This document shows, piece after piece, positions 16,047 through 25,430 of a stretch of 64,000 bases of DNA. This DNA is from Polyangiaceae bacterium. Lineage in GTDB: Bacteria; Myxococcota_A; Polyangia; Polyangiales; Polyangiaceae. The notes under the pieces are model-generated. The model searched no databases. It saw nothing but the letters and a program-made list of their open reading frames with translations, and had not been told where the DNA came from. A program made the position numbers and the translations under genes. Within the stretch, counting starts at the first letter, position 1; every line of letters starts with the position of its first letter. The stretch spans positions 62,001-126,000 of the forward strand of contig JADJXL010000025.1 in NCBI GenBank assembly GCA_016715885.1, written 5' to 3'.

Positions 16047-18743
16047 ATGGAACGTCTTACACTTCCGCGTCGTATCGCGGGACTCCTCGAAAAGCGACCG
16101 CTGAAGTTCGCGCTCGCGCTCTTGATCATCGTGTCGCTCTTGCCGGTCCCGTCGCTCGAACGAGCACTACGGCCGGTCTTCATTCTCGTGTTCGGCGCCG
16201 AGATCATCCTGCGCACGATCGCACTCACACGACCTCGCACCGAGATCCGGCGATTCGAATGGTTTTTCCTGTTCATCGACTTTTTGGCATTCGCAAGTTT
16301 CCTTCCACTCGAAAACGTCGTTGGTGCAAGCTACACGGATGCCTTCGTCGCGCTGCGTCTGACGCGACTTGCCCTGCTCCTGCGATTCGCCCGCGAGCTT
16401 GCGGCGGACGTGTATTCGATCATCACTCGTCGCGAGCAGCTCCAGCAATTCGGGCTCGTGACGATTGGCGTCTTTTCGCTCGCCTTCGGCTCGGCCGTGG
16501 TGCTGCAGCACCTGCCGCTTCGCTATGATTACAGCGGGCTTGGTGAAAATCCGGGGTTTCTCGATCGGTTGTGGTGGGCATTTCGGCAATTGCAGAGCGC
16601 CGACAACTTGGTGCCCAATTTGCACGTTCCGGTTCCCATCGCGATTTTATCGCTTGCGCTCACCATCATCGGCGTCTTCGTCGTATCGTTCATCATCGGT
16701 ATAGGAACGAACGTCGTCGATCAAGTCGTGCGCGCCGAACGACGGCGCCCCGTTGATTATCATGATCATTCCGTCGTCATTGGTCCCGTGCATCAAGCAG
16801 AAATGCTCGTCGCTGAATTCGTTCGTCTGTACGAACGTAACCGAATCTTGCGCAGGTGGTTTCGGCCAGCCGAGGTGTACCAATGGCTCCTGCGCCGAGG
16901 TCCGAAGCCCAATCGTCACGCTTTGCCGCGGATGGCCCTGCTTGGAACGACGCAGGATCCGCCGTCGTATTTGTACGACCCCGAAATGCGCTGGGTCGTG
17001 TATCGCGAAGGCGACGGGTGGGATCCAGAAGCGCTCGAACGCATTTCCGCCCAAATGGCAAAACGCGCGCTCATCTTGTCGCGTTTCGACGCCGGCCCGG
17101 ATGCAGACGCCGTCACTTCGATGGCCTTGGCTTCATTTCGCGCGCAAAACACAAGCGCTCAGGTATTCGTCGAAGTCACGGAAAGCTCCAATCGAAGCCT
17201 CATGGAAGCGATTGGTGGTCCGCATACGTTTCCGCTCGACATGCCACGATTTTTGGGATTATTTCTGTGCCAACACTTGGTGACGCCCGGTGTCGAGGCA
17301 CTTTATACGGATCTCATGACGGCTGACGGATCCGAATTCTATACGCATATCTTCACCGAAAAGCGCGAACTCGAAGCGGTCAGCAACATGAGCGCAGATG
17401 GCTTCATTTCGTTCGAGCACTTGGCACGGCACGCCTACCGAGAACGATCCGTGCTCCTCGTGGGCGTTTTTTTGGGCGATGAATTGCCGAAACGCATGCG
17501 AGGTCTCGTGCCCATTGCGTCGCTCGAACAATGGCTCAATCCGCTGCACGATCCGCCCGAAGAATCCGGTGCATGGAAGCTCGGAGCGCGTGCCGGCCAA
17601 ATTCCCGTGGACAAACTTCGCGGTTTGATTGGCGTCACGGCCACATACGCGCCATTGCGCCGATATGGCCGCGATCTCGTCATGGGCAGCGGCATTGGCC
17701 CAAGCGATACGAACGCCGCCCTCGACCCCAAAATCATGGCTTGGGCGAACCGAGCTACCATGGCGCGCGGGCTGCTCTCCCGCGTCGTCATCGTGGGGTA
17801 CAGCGCGGCATTGCCATCGATGCTCCACGAGCTTGCGCATTTCATGCCGGGCGTCGACGCAACGCTCATTCTGGGCGAACGCGGCGATGAGCGTCTGCCT
17901 CTCGGCGAGCGCATTGCCTCCCTTGGCATGGGCATTGCCAGCGATGCGCCATTGCCGGGCCGCCTGGGCAATACGTTACCCCTCGCGCATGGCGGAAACG
18001 TCACCGTGTTCACGCATCACGGCCAAGATCTTGCTTCTTTCGCGGTCGAATGCGCCCAAAAAGGCGGCCCCGTCGGCGCCGTCGTGTTCCTCAGCGAACC
18101 GGACGCAATCGACAGGGACGCTCGAACGACCATGCGTCTCTTGCGTTTTGCCCGTGCGCTCGAACGAGGCGATGTTCCTCGCGGCGACAAACTCCACATC
18201 TTGGCCGAGTTTGCCTCGGTTCAAAAAGGCGAGCACGTCCGGCGCCTATTGGACGGCAAACGATGCGGTTTTGCCTCGAGCGCCGACTTGCGCTTGTCCC
18301 TCGTCAGCACCGAGCGTATCAAGAATTATTTCATGGTGCACAGCGCTTTCGTGCCTGGTGTGACGGGCCTCTACGACGAAATTCTGAGCGAATACGGCCA
18401 AGAAATCGTGCGCTTCGACCTGGATCAGGCGCTTGCCGAACGCTTGTCCGGACACGTGCACTTCGAACAAATTCGCGAAGCCTTCGGCGCACGCAAAGTC
18501 CTCCCCATTGCGCTCGAGCAGCTTGCGAGCGAAGATTCCAACGGACACCTGACGCCGGACGGATTCGAAATCGTGCTCAATCCAGAACCCGACCAAATCT
18601 TCGACCTTTCGGGCATTCGAGGCATCTATGGAGTTGCCGAAAGCCGCGACTTCGAAGGAATCGCCACCATTTCGATACGCCAGCGCTTGCTCGCCGGCAA
18701 GGCCCCCGAATCGCGACGCGCAATCGAAACGCCGAGACCATAG
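16047..18743 (+). CDS. CASTOR/POLLUX-like ion channel with cytoplasmic RCK-type domains
   Basis: This is an 898-residue membrane protein. The N-terminal about 230 residues form a voltage-gated-type channel unit: hydrophobic segments near 18-36, 38-58, 70-90, 95-115 (with Arg-rich LRLTRLALLLRFAR), 132-155 and 195-225. A pore-loop-like WWAFRQLQSADNLVP near 172-187 lacks the K+ filter TVGYG. Two nucleotide-binding-like modules follow: HSVVIGPVHQAEMLVAEF near 240 and SRVVIVGYSAALPSMLHEL near 578. This layout matches CASTOR/POLLUX-type channels and prokaryotic relatives. The permeant ion cannot be read from this filter. An oxidoreductase gene starts 4 bp after the stop. Confidence 0.82.
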   Translation: MERLTLPRRIAGLLEKRPLKFALALLIIVSLLPVPSLERALRPVFILVFGAEIILRTIALTRPRTEIRRFEWFFLFIDFLAFASFLPLENVVGASYTDAFVALRLTRLALLLRFARELAADVYSIITRREQLQQFGLVTIGVFSLAFGSAVVLQHLPLRYDYSGLGENPGFLDRLWWAFRQLQSADNLVPNLHVPVPIAILSLALTIIGVFVVSFIIGIGTNVVDQVVRAERRRPVDYHDHSVVIGPVHQAEMLVAEFVRLYERNRILRRWFRPAEVYQWLLRRGPKPNRHALPRMALLGTTQDPPSYLYDPEMRWVVYREGDGWDPEALERISAQMAKRALILSRFDAGPDADAVTSMALASFRAQNTSAQVFVEVTESSNRSLMEAIGGPHTFPLDMPRFLGLFLCQHLVTPGVEALYTDLMTADGSEFYTHIFTEKRELEAVSNMSADGFISFEHLARHAYRERSVLLVGVFLGDELPKRMRGLVPIASLEQWLNPLHDPPEESGAWKLGARAGQIPVDKLRGLIGVTATYAPLRRYGRDLVMGSGIGPSDTNAALDPKIMAWANRATMARGLLSRVVIVGYSAALPSMLHELAHFMPGVDATLILGERGDERLPLGERIASLGMGIASDAPLPGRLGNTLPLAHGGNVTVFTHHGQDLASFAVECAQKGGPVGAVVFLSEPDAIDRDARTTMRLLRFARALERGDVPRGDKLHILAEFASVQKGEHVRRLLDGKRCGFASSADLRLSLVSTERIKNYFMVHSAFVPGVTGLYDEILSEYGQEIVRFDLDQALAERLSGHVHFEQIREAFGARKVLPIALEQLASEDSNGHLTPDGFEIVLNPEPDQIFDLSGIRGIYGVAESRDFEGIATISIRQRLLAGKAPESRRAIETPRP

Positions 18744-18747
18744 GCCC

Positions 18748-19719
18748 ATGCCTCGAATCGCCGTCATTGGAGCTGGATCCTGGGGACGCCACCTCGTGCG
18801 CAATTTCGCCGCCGAGGGCGCGCTCGCCTGCGTTTGCGACAATCATCCCGACCGGCTCGACGAAGTCCGCGCCCAATATCCTCACGTGCAAACGACGCCC
18901 CATGTGGAGCGACTTCTCACAGACTCGTCCATCGACGCCGTCGTCATCGCAACGCCTGCGGAAACGCACGGCAAGCTTGCGCGCCGCGCGCTCGAAGCAG
19001 GCAAAGACGTGTTCGTGGAAAAACCTCTTTGTTTGTCGCTCTCGGAAGCGCAATCGCTCGTGGAATTGGCGACGTCGAAAGATCGCTTGTTGATGGTTGG
19101 ACATCTCTTGTGGTATCACCCGGCAATTTTGGCGCTCGATGAATTGGTGACGGGTGGAAAACTCGGCCGGATTCAATACGTCTATTCAAATCGATTGAAT
19201 TTGGGTCGCGTGCGCCGAGAAGAAAATATATTATGGTCGTTCGCTCCGCACGACATCTCCGTCATCCTGGGCCTCGTGAAGGAAATGCCGACCGAAATCG
19301 TAGCTCGAGGTGCATCTTATCTACAAAAACAAATCGCCGACGTGACGGTGAGCATGTTGTCGTTTGCGAGCGGAGTTCGAGCTCATATTTTCGTATCGTG
19401 GCTGCATCCCTTCAAAGAACAAAAGCTCGTGGTCGTCGGGGATCGTCAAATGGCCGTATTCGACGACATGGAAGCGCACGACAAGCTCGTCTTGTATCCC
19501 CACACCATCGATTTTCAGCAGGACACGCCGCTCACGATCAAAGCCGCAGCAATACGCGTACCCGTTGCGCAGCTCGAACCCTTGCGCGCCGAATGCCAGC
19601 ATTTCATCGATTGCGTGAAAAACCGAAAAACGCCGCGCACCGATGGTCGCGAAGCCATTCGCGTGCTCACCGTGCTTCAGCGTTGCGAAGAGAGCCTACG
19701 CGGGGCGGGATCGATCTAA
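18748..19719 (+). CDS. Gfo/Idh/MocA family oxidoreductase
   Basis: This is a 323-residue NAD(P)-dependent sugar dehydrogenase-type enzyme. The start at 18748 gives the Rossmann opening RIAVIGAGSWGRHLVRNF. DAVVIATPAETHGKLA near 69 and VEKPLCLS with the catalytic-type Lys92 follow. GHLLWYHPAI near 115 and the C-terminal alpha/beta sheet region complete the fold. WlbA-type UDP-sugar dehydrogenases look similar, but no LPS genes are adjacent, so the substrate stays open. The gene begins 4 bp after the channel gene, suggesting an operon of unrelated functions. Its stop overlaps the convergent lipoprotein gene by 4 bp. Confidence 0.88.
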   Translation: MPRIAVIGAGSWGRHLVRNFAAEGALACVCDNHPDRLDEVRAQYPHVQTTPHVERLLTDSSIDAVVIATPAETHGKLARRALEAGKDVFVEKPLCLSLSEAQSLVELATSKDRLLMVGHLLWYHPAILALDELVTGGKLGRIQYVYSNRLNLGRVRREENILWSFAPHDISVILGLVKEMPTEIVARGASYLQKQIADVTVSMLSFASGVRAHIFVSWLHPFKEQKLVVVGDRQMAVFDDMEAHDKLVLYPHTIDFQQDTPLTIKAAAIRVPVAQLEPLRAECQHFIDCVKNRKTPRTDGREAIRVLTVLQRCEESLRGAGSI

Positions 19720-20381
19720 GGACACGTCTCCAGCGACGGTACGCTGTTCGGGGACGTCGATCCGGTCGGCGTCGAGCGCCATTGCCGGTAATATTGGCAA
19801 GCGTATTTGCGGTCCCCTTGCCTCTCGGCACAAACCGCAATGTTGTACAAAATCGCGTCACGCGGCTCCAAGTTGTATGCGTCCTCGAAATGCTTCCGCG
19901 CCTTTACGTAGTCCCCTTGCGCAAATGCCGTCGCCCCTTCATGGAAAGCACGTTTGGCCCGATCGATGTTCGCATCGGGGCAACCATCGTCGTCCGCGAA
20001 GCCATTGATCGTTTCCGGAACGTTGGGACACCTGTCGTCCTTATCGGCCACGCCGTCACCATCGTTGTCCGGCTCCGGGCACCCGTCACCGTCCTCGAAA
20101 TCGTCGCGGTCCTCGGGCACGCTCGGACACTTGTCGACGTCCTCCAAAATGCCATCGCCATCGCTATCGAGATCGCGGTCGAAAATCCTGGCGACGAGGC
20201 CCGGCCCATCGTCGTCCTCGTCGTGAACGCTCGCGCCCGCTCGTTCATGGCTGGCGGTTTGTCTCGCCGATACATCCACGATCGGCCCGCGCGCCGGCGC
20301 CCCCGATCCGCAGCCGAACGCAACCATCGATGCCGTCGCGACAAGCCAAACGCCCGCGGAGAATCGGTTCTTGCAGCGCAT
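19716..20381 (-). CDS. Lipoprotein with thrombospondin type-3 repeats and C-terminal TPR
   Basis: The start at 20381 gives a signal peptide ending in FGC, consistent with lipidation; the open frame extends 132 bp further without such a signal. Of 221 residues, about 75-140 form acidic type-3 repeats (DLDSDGDGI, CPSVPEDRDDFEDGDGCPEP, DNDGDGV, CPNVPE) that bind calcium and often act as a rigid spacer in outer-membrane proteins. Residues about 150-205 form one TPR unit (GDYVKARKHFEDAYNLEPRD). OmpA-like domains that usually follow such repeats are absent. It is probably periplasmic or surface-attached. Function unknown. Confidence 0.85.
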   Translation of the reverse strand: MRCKNRFSAGVWLVATASMVAFGCGSGAPARGPIVDVSARQTASHERAGASVHDEDDDGPGLVARIFDRDLDSDGDGILEDVDKCPSVPEDRDDFEDGDGCPEPDNDGDGVADKDDRCPNVPETINGFADDDGCPDANIDRAKRAFHEGATAFAQGDYVKARKHFEDAYNLEPRDAILYNIAVCAERQGDRKYACQYYRQWRSTPTGSTSPNSVPSLETCP

Positions 20382-20559
20382 CACCGGTCGAAACGGTCCC
20401 ACAGCGCCGCTTCCTTGTCGAGCGCGTTCGTGCATGCCTACGCAACACCCAGCCCACCTCCACCTTTGGCATGTTCGATCCGAGCCGCTGGTGTTATCGT
20501 GTCGCCCGGACACGCCTCCATCGTCCGAAGTCGCTCACGTTCGAAGGATCGGTTTTGCG

Positions 20560-22344
20560 ATGAAAAACAAGCTAAAGGCATTGCTTTCACATCGGCACAT
20601 GCCCCTCTTCGCAACGCTCGCCGCCATCGTCCTGCTCCTCCCGACGCTCGGCTCGGGCCTCATGATGGACGACCACGTCCACAAGGCGATGTTCACGTCA
20701 CCGTCGTTGCGCCACCCTGGAGGTCCACGCGGCGATTGGGACATTTTCCGTTTCCTCGATGACGACCCGGCCGCGCTGAAACACGTCATGGACCGAGGCA
20801 TGTGGCCCTGGTGGACCGTCCCCGGCTTTCGCCTCGCGTTTTTCCGCCCCTTGGCATCGCTTTGGCATTCGCTCGACTACCGCATTTTCCCCGACGCACA
20901 TTGGTTTCTGCATGCCGAAAGTATTTTGATATTTGCCGTCACTGCGTTTTTCGCCGCCCTCTTTTATCGACGCCTCATGGGAGCCACCGTGTGCGCGGGC
21001 CTCGCGGCCTTCATGTTCGCCGTCGATGATGCGCATTCCATGGTCATTGTGTGGATTGCCAATCGCCATTCGATCATCGCCGCTGCATTCGGCATCGCCG
21101 CGCTCGTGGCCCACGACAAAGCCAGGCGGGATCAATGGAAGCCCGGCATGGTGCTCGGCCCTCTTGCGCTCGCACTCTCCCTACTTGCCGGCGAAAATGG
21201 CACCAGCACCCTCGCGTATCTCTTCTCCTATGCCCTCATCCTCGATCGCGCACCCATTCGTTCCCGCATCCTATCGCTCGCCCCGTACGCCGGCGTATCA
21301 ATGATATGGGCCGCCATTTACAAGCTCGGAGGGTATGGGGCCGCGGGCGGCGCCTTTTACATCGATCCGCTGCGCCAAATGGGCGACTATCTCCAAGCCG
21401 TCGTGCAGCGCCTTCCCGTGCTGCTCGCGGGGCAACTTGCAGCACCTCCGGCCGATGCATGGATGATGTTTCCCCCAGGCGAAACCGCAAAGCTCGTGGG
21501 CATTTGTGCGGGCATTCTCGTGATCGTCGCAGCAGGGCTCTTCGTCGTATTACGAGGCAACCGGACGGCGGCGTTTTTTGCGCTCGGCATGACGCTCTCC
21601 GTATTGCCCGCATGCGCCACCTGGCCCGGAGATCGCAACCTGATCTTTGCAGGTCTCGGCGGATTCGGCCTCGTCGCGCAGCTCCTCTCCGCATCGCGCG
21701 AACATCTCGCAAAGCCCGCGCGAATGCTCGGAGGATTGGTCGCGGGCATTTTCATTTTTCTGCACCTCGTCGTCGCTCCCCTTCTCCTGCCTCTCCGCGC
21801 GTATACCATGGGCGCCATGCTCCACGGTTACACCGACCGCGCCATCGCAAGTTTCCCCGGCGATGCCGAATTGAAGGGCAAATCGGTCGTCGTCGTGTAC
21901 GCCCCCGATAGCGTCATTTCGAATACCGTCATTGCGTCGCGCATGAACGAAAAGCGACCTCTTCCGGAAACGTTCCGAGTGCTCATGCCGGCCGTGGAAG
22001 GCTCGATCACCGTTCGTCGCGTCGACGATCACACGTTGTCGATGATCATGTCAGCGGGGCATTTGCACGAGCCGACGAGCATTCTCTTTCGCGATCCCAA
22101 GCGATATCCCGTGCACGTCGGTGATCGCTTCGTCGTGACCGGAATGGTCGCAGAGATCGTTATGATGATGCCGGATGGGCAATTGCCCGAGCGAATCGAT
22201 TTTCGCTTCGACAAGCCGCTCGATGATCCATCGTTCACGTGGGTCTTCTGGGACAAGCGGCAGTATTCGCTGCTGAGCTTGCCGCGCGTCGGCGAAGAAC
22301 GTGTGCTCCCCGTCGTGCCTTATGGCAAGGCGCTTGGGGGGTGA
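20560..22344 (+). CDS. Polytopic membrane protein, GT-C glycosyltransferase-like
   Basis: This 594-residue protein starts at the ATG giving MKNKLKALLSHRHMPLF; longer in-frame starts are on repeat-free but unlike-coding sequence. It has about ten hydrophobic segments. The first periplasmic loop opens with LMMDDHVHKAMF, an Asp-Asp pair where GT-C enzymes carry their catalytic acid. RPLASLWHSLDYRIFPDAHW and IANRHSIIAAAFGIAALVAH resemble the loops of TMTC/PMT-type lipid-linked mannosyl transferases. The C-terminal about 160 residues are soluble and beta-rich. A lipid-linked sugar donor would be expected. This assignment rests on topology and two motifs only. Confidence 0.75.
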   Translation: MKNKLKALLSHRHMPLFATLAAIVLLLPTLGSGLMMDDHVHKAMFTSPSLRHPGGPRGDWDIFRFLDDDPAALKHVMDRGMWPWWTVPGFRLAFFRPLASLWHSLDYRIFPDAHWFLHAESILIFAVTAFFAALFYRRLMGATVCAGLAAFMFAVDDAHSMVIVWIANRHSIIAAAFGIAALVAHDKARRDQWKPGMVLGPLALALSLLAGENGTSTLAYLFSYALILDRAPIRSRILSLAPYAGVSMIWAAIYKLGGYGAAGGAFYIDPLRQMGDYLQAVVQRLPVLLAGQLAAPPADAWMMFPPGETAKLVGICAGILVIVAAGLFVVLRGNRTAAFFALGMTLSVLPACATWPGDRNLIFAGLGGFGLVAQLLSASREHLAKPARMLGGLVAGIFIFLHLVVAPLLLPLRAYTMGAMLHGYTDRAIASFPGDAELKGKSVVVVYAPDSVISNTVIASRMNEKRPLPETFRVLMPAVEGSITVRRVDDHTLSMIMSAGHLHEPTSILFRDPKRYPVHVGDRFVVTGMVAEIVMMMPDGQLPERIDFRFDKPLDDPSFTWVFWDKRQYSLLSLPRVGEERVLPVVPYGKALGG

Positions 22345-22428
22345 TGGGTCGAGGCGTGTAGCATTTTTGCTCGACGGGGTGCACATTTCTCTTGCCATTC
22401 GCCCCCTGGTCAGGCGATCCTTGCTCCC

Positions 22429-23130
22429 ATGGCCGATCCTTATATCGATCAATACGAAACCATCGCCTACGGCAAGTTCGCCGTCGGCCAAATCCTCGCG
22501 CTCGTCGTGGGGCTCGATTCGGACGCCGATTCATTCATCAAGACCGCTGCTGCGCGTCTGCTCTCGGATACCGAAGCGATGTGGACCGCGCTGTCCAAAG
22601 TCGGGTCACTCGAAGTCGTCACCTACACGGCCCAAGAAAGCGCCGCCGTGCTCGCAAACAGCCGGCAGACCTTGCGCCGCCTCGTCGCATACGCTGAATC
22701 TCGCGTCAATGGCGATGCCATCGTGCGCGACATTCTCAATGGCGAGACGCTCAGCGTCACCCTTCGCCGGCGCCCCGTGAAGCTCGCGGCCGCCTTGGAA
22801 CATGCGCTCGCGGCCATCAAAAAGCACGCGGCCAGCTTGCCCGAACACGCGCAGTGGACGCAAGACGTCACCGCCGCCCACAATGCCCTCGCGGACCTCA
22901 ATGGCAGCGTTCGTCAAGCGCGCACCGACAGGCGCAGCATGACGCCCGAAGTCGAAGTCGCGCGAAATACGTGGATGCGCCGTTATGCGGCGACGAAACT
23001 CATCATTCGCGGCATCCTGGAACCGCTCGGCAAAGCCGACATGATGCCGGAAATCTTCGACGATTTGGCCGAAGTGCATCGCGCCCAAGGCGTTCGCGAC
23101 GAAGAAGCGCCCGAAGCGCCGCCGGCTTGA
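22429..23130 (+). CDS. Hypothetical helical protein
   Basis: This 233-residue, soluble, helix-rich protein has no signal peptide. Visible features are a central LRRRPVKLAAALEHALAAIKKH helix, a Trp-containing W-T-Q-D-V-T-A-A-H-N-A-L segment near 144, and WMRRYAATKLIIRGILEPLG near 188-207. I do not recognise a family. Its size and helical plan recall the protein at 4981-5733. It follows the GT-C-like gene by 84 bp and converges on the AAA/nuclease gene 6 bp away. Confidence 0.8.
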   Translation: MADPYIDQYETIAYGKFAVGQILALVVGLDSDADSFIKTAAARLLSDTEAMWTALSKVGSLEVVTYTAQESAAVLANSRQTLRRLVAYAESRVNGDAIVRDILNGETLSVTLRRRPVKLAAALEHALAAIKKHAASLPEHAQWTQDVTAAHNALADLNGSVRQARTDRRSMTPEVEVARNTWMRRYAATKLIIRGILEPLGKADMMPEIFDDLAEVHRAQGVRDEEAPEAPPA

Positions 23131-23136
23131 TTGCCG

Positions 23137-24921
23137 TTACTTTCGCGTCGCTCGTTTTTTGGCCGTCACCTTTTTTGCCGCTTTGCGAATGGCTTGTCCC
23201 GCCTTGCGCAGCACGCTCGACTTTTTCGAGGGCGCCTTGGCCAACTCCACCTTCACCTGCTTGCCGTCGAATGCAATGACCATCGCATGCACTTGCTCGA
23301 CGCCCGCAGCGCGCAGCTCCGCGGCGTAATCGCTTTTGCGGAATTGGTCGTGCCCTTCCTTCAGCGCTTGTTTCAGCGTTTTTTTGGCCCGCGCCGCTTT
23401 CAATTCCAGCACGACACCCGGTTTCCCAGGACTCCGCGGCTTGATCATCACATCCGGACGCCCTTCGCCCGATTCCCGATTCGATCGCACTTCATACCCC
23501 GGCTCGAGGCTCGCGAGCAGGCCGATCATCAAGCCTTGATAAAACCGTTCTGGATCTCTGGCGTCGACGTCATGAAACGACACGCAATAGAGCGCAAATG
23601 CTCCGAGCTGTGCCTCGAATTCAGTCACATTGCCCGCGAGAAGCGCATCGAGCAACTTTTCGATGGCGCCACCTTGGGCGCGCATCCCTTCGTCCATCCA
23701 CGATTGAAATGTCGTGCGATAGACGTAGCTAACCTCGGTGTTCGGAATTGACAGACGAAACACTGGCCATGTTTGACCGGGACCACGAGGCTGCCTGACC
23801 GCTTTCAAATAGCCGGTGAACACGAGGATGTTCCAGAGCGCCCGCGAGCTCCTTTTCAGCTCGACAAACACGATGTTTTCATCGAGCTCCCTGTCGATGC
23901 TCCCCCTTTCGAGGAGCGTTCGAATGTCCTTTTCGACGACGAATGCATGAAGCCGGAGCAACTCCTTCACGAGCGTATTGGCGCTCGTGTTGATCCAATA
24001 CGGCATCAATTCTTTGATTTCATTCGCCAGGTACGTGAGGATCGACCACGGGTTGTAAATAGCCTCCCCGCCGAAGTCGTAACCATTGTAATAGCCTCGC
24101 AAAGCGTCCATCGTGTGCGAAATGCCGGCCCTTTGCACGAGGTCCTCGACTTCGCTCTCCGTAAAGCCGAAACACGTATTGAATTCTTTCGCGAGCAACG
24201 TGTACACACCGACATTGTTGAGCTCGGAGAAGATGCTCTCCCTCGAAACGCGCAGAATCCCCGTCATGACCGCTCGTTCGAGGTGCGGGTTGTCCTTCAA
24301 TCCAGCCAAATAAAAAGCCCCGAAAAAATCGACCGCTTCGGTGTAAAAGCCATTCGTATACCCTGCAACGATCCCAGCGTCGTATTCGTCGATGAGGACG
24401 ATTGGAGCTTTGCCGTGCACCTGGTGCAGAAAACGCGTCAGGTTCTTGAGCGACCGGCGGTAAAGCCCGATGTCGGCACTGCCATCGACGATGGCCCTGA
24501 ATTCAGCTTCGGCCCACGGTTCGAGGCGACCTTCGAGCGAAGCCGCATGGTGCACGTACATGTCCCGAATCAAGCGCTTGGCTTCGCTCACGCATCCGTC
24601 GAAATGCAGAGCCTTGGTTTCCTTGAAGCTGATGTGAACGACAGGATATTGCCCAAAGTGCGCCCGGTACTTTTCCCCCGCGCGGGCAACATGGAGTCCT
24701 TCGAAGAGGTGCCAGAGGTCTTCGTTGTTTTTTTCGAAAAACCATCGAAGTAAGGAAATGTTCAGGGACTTGCCGAATCTGCGCGGGCGAGGAACCAGGA
24801 TGACCTTGATGCCCCTTCGGTCAATCAGCTCCGTGATGAAGTGCGTCTTGTCGACGTACTCGAAGCCACCTTCACGCAGTGCGCGGAAATCATCGATACC
24901 GAGGGAGATTTGCATGTCCAT
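23137..24921 (-). CDS. AAA-ATPase-like / PD-(D/E)XK nuclease superfamily protein (DUF1703 type)
   Basis: This protein of about 594 residues has the domain pair AAA-ATPase_like plus C-terminal PDDEXK_9. The N-terminus reads GIDDFRALREGGFEYVDKT, and RPRRFGKSLNISLL is the family's Walker A-like site. IVLIDEYDAG is Walker B. EDLVQRAG and YNGYDFGGEAIYNPWS are family signatures. The nuclease-like end has Asp in GRPDVMIKP and VVLELKAA (E-x-K). A Lys/Ala-rich tail (RKAAKKVTAKKRATRK) is added at the C-terminus. I start it at the ATG of MDMQISLG (24921); the frame extends to 24996. Such genes occur in many copies in some genomes, and their role is unproven. The 42-bp array lies just upstream. Confidence 0.88.
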   Translation of the reverse strand: MDMQISLGIDDFRALREGGFEYVDKTHFITELIDRRGIKVILVPRPRRFGKSLNISLLRWFFEKNNEDLWHLFEGLHVARAGEKYRAHFGQYPVVHISFKETKALHFDGCVSEAKRLIRDMYVHHAASLEGRLEPWAEAEFRAIVDGSADIGLYRRSLKNLTRFLHQVHGKAPIVLIDEYDAGIVAGYTNGFYTEAVDFFGAFYLAGLKDNPHLERAVMTGILRVSRESIFSELNNVGVYTLLAKEFNTCFGFTESEVEDLVQRAGISHTMDALRGYYNGYDFGGEAIYNPWSILTYLANEIKELMPYWINTSANTLVKELLRLHAFVVEKDIRTLLERGSIDRELDENIVFVELKRSSRALWNILVFTGYLKAVRQPRGPGQTWPVFRLSIPNTEVSYVYRTTFQSWMDEGMRAQGGAIEKLLDALLAGNVTEFEAQLGAFALYCVSFHDVDARDPERFYQGLMIGLLASLEPGYEVRSNRESGEGRPDVMIKPRSPGKPGVVLELKAARAKKTLKQALKEGHDQFRKSDYAAELRAAGVEQVHAMVIAFDGKQVKVELAKAPSKKSSVLRKAGQAIRKAAKKVTAKKRATRK

Positions 24922-25018
24922 GATGCTCGCTCGCGTGACGTTGTGCGGAGCGCAGCATGGCCGAGCCTCCCCAAGGTGCCAACCCCCTTTCGTCAACCTG
25001 CTCAGCGCCTCCTCGACC

Positions 25019-25351
25019 GCCAGTCGTCCCTCCGCAGCGTTGCAAAGTGCATCTGGGTCGCCAAGCTCACCTTCAGCAGCTTTGCAAAGTGCTCCTCGAC
25101 CGCCAGCAGCCCTTCAGCAGCGTTGCGAAACGCACCTGGGTCACCAAGTTGACCTTCATCGTAATTGCAAAACCCTCCTCCCCCGCCAAGTTCACCTTCA
25201 TCGGAATTGCAAAGCGCGCCTCGGTCGCCAAGTCCGTCTTCATCGTAATTGCAAAGCGCTCCTCGGCCGCCAAGCTCACCTTCGCAGTTCTGCGAAGTGC
25301 ATCGGAGTCGTCAAGCTCACCTTCAGCAGCTCTGCGAAGCACGCCTCGGTC
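25019..25351. repeat. Tandem repeat array, 41/42-bp period, 8 units
   Basis: Units start at 25019, 25060, 25102, 25143, 25185, 25227, 25269 and 25310. The best-conserved opening is GCCAAGCTCACCTTC, with TTGCAAAGCG in the middle. Some units are 41 bp, so no single reading frame is kept, arguing against a coding repeat. The sequence is unrelated to the 42-bp array at 5847 although the period matches. The array separates the divergent AAA/nuclease and frataxin genes. Confidence 0.85.
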
Positions 25352-25430
25352 GCACAGATGCCTTTGAGCAGCCCGCTTGCCGCCGTCTCGTCTTGGCGCT
25401 GACCCTCGAGCAAGCTACAAACGGCAATCC

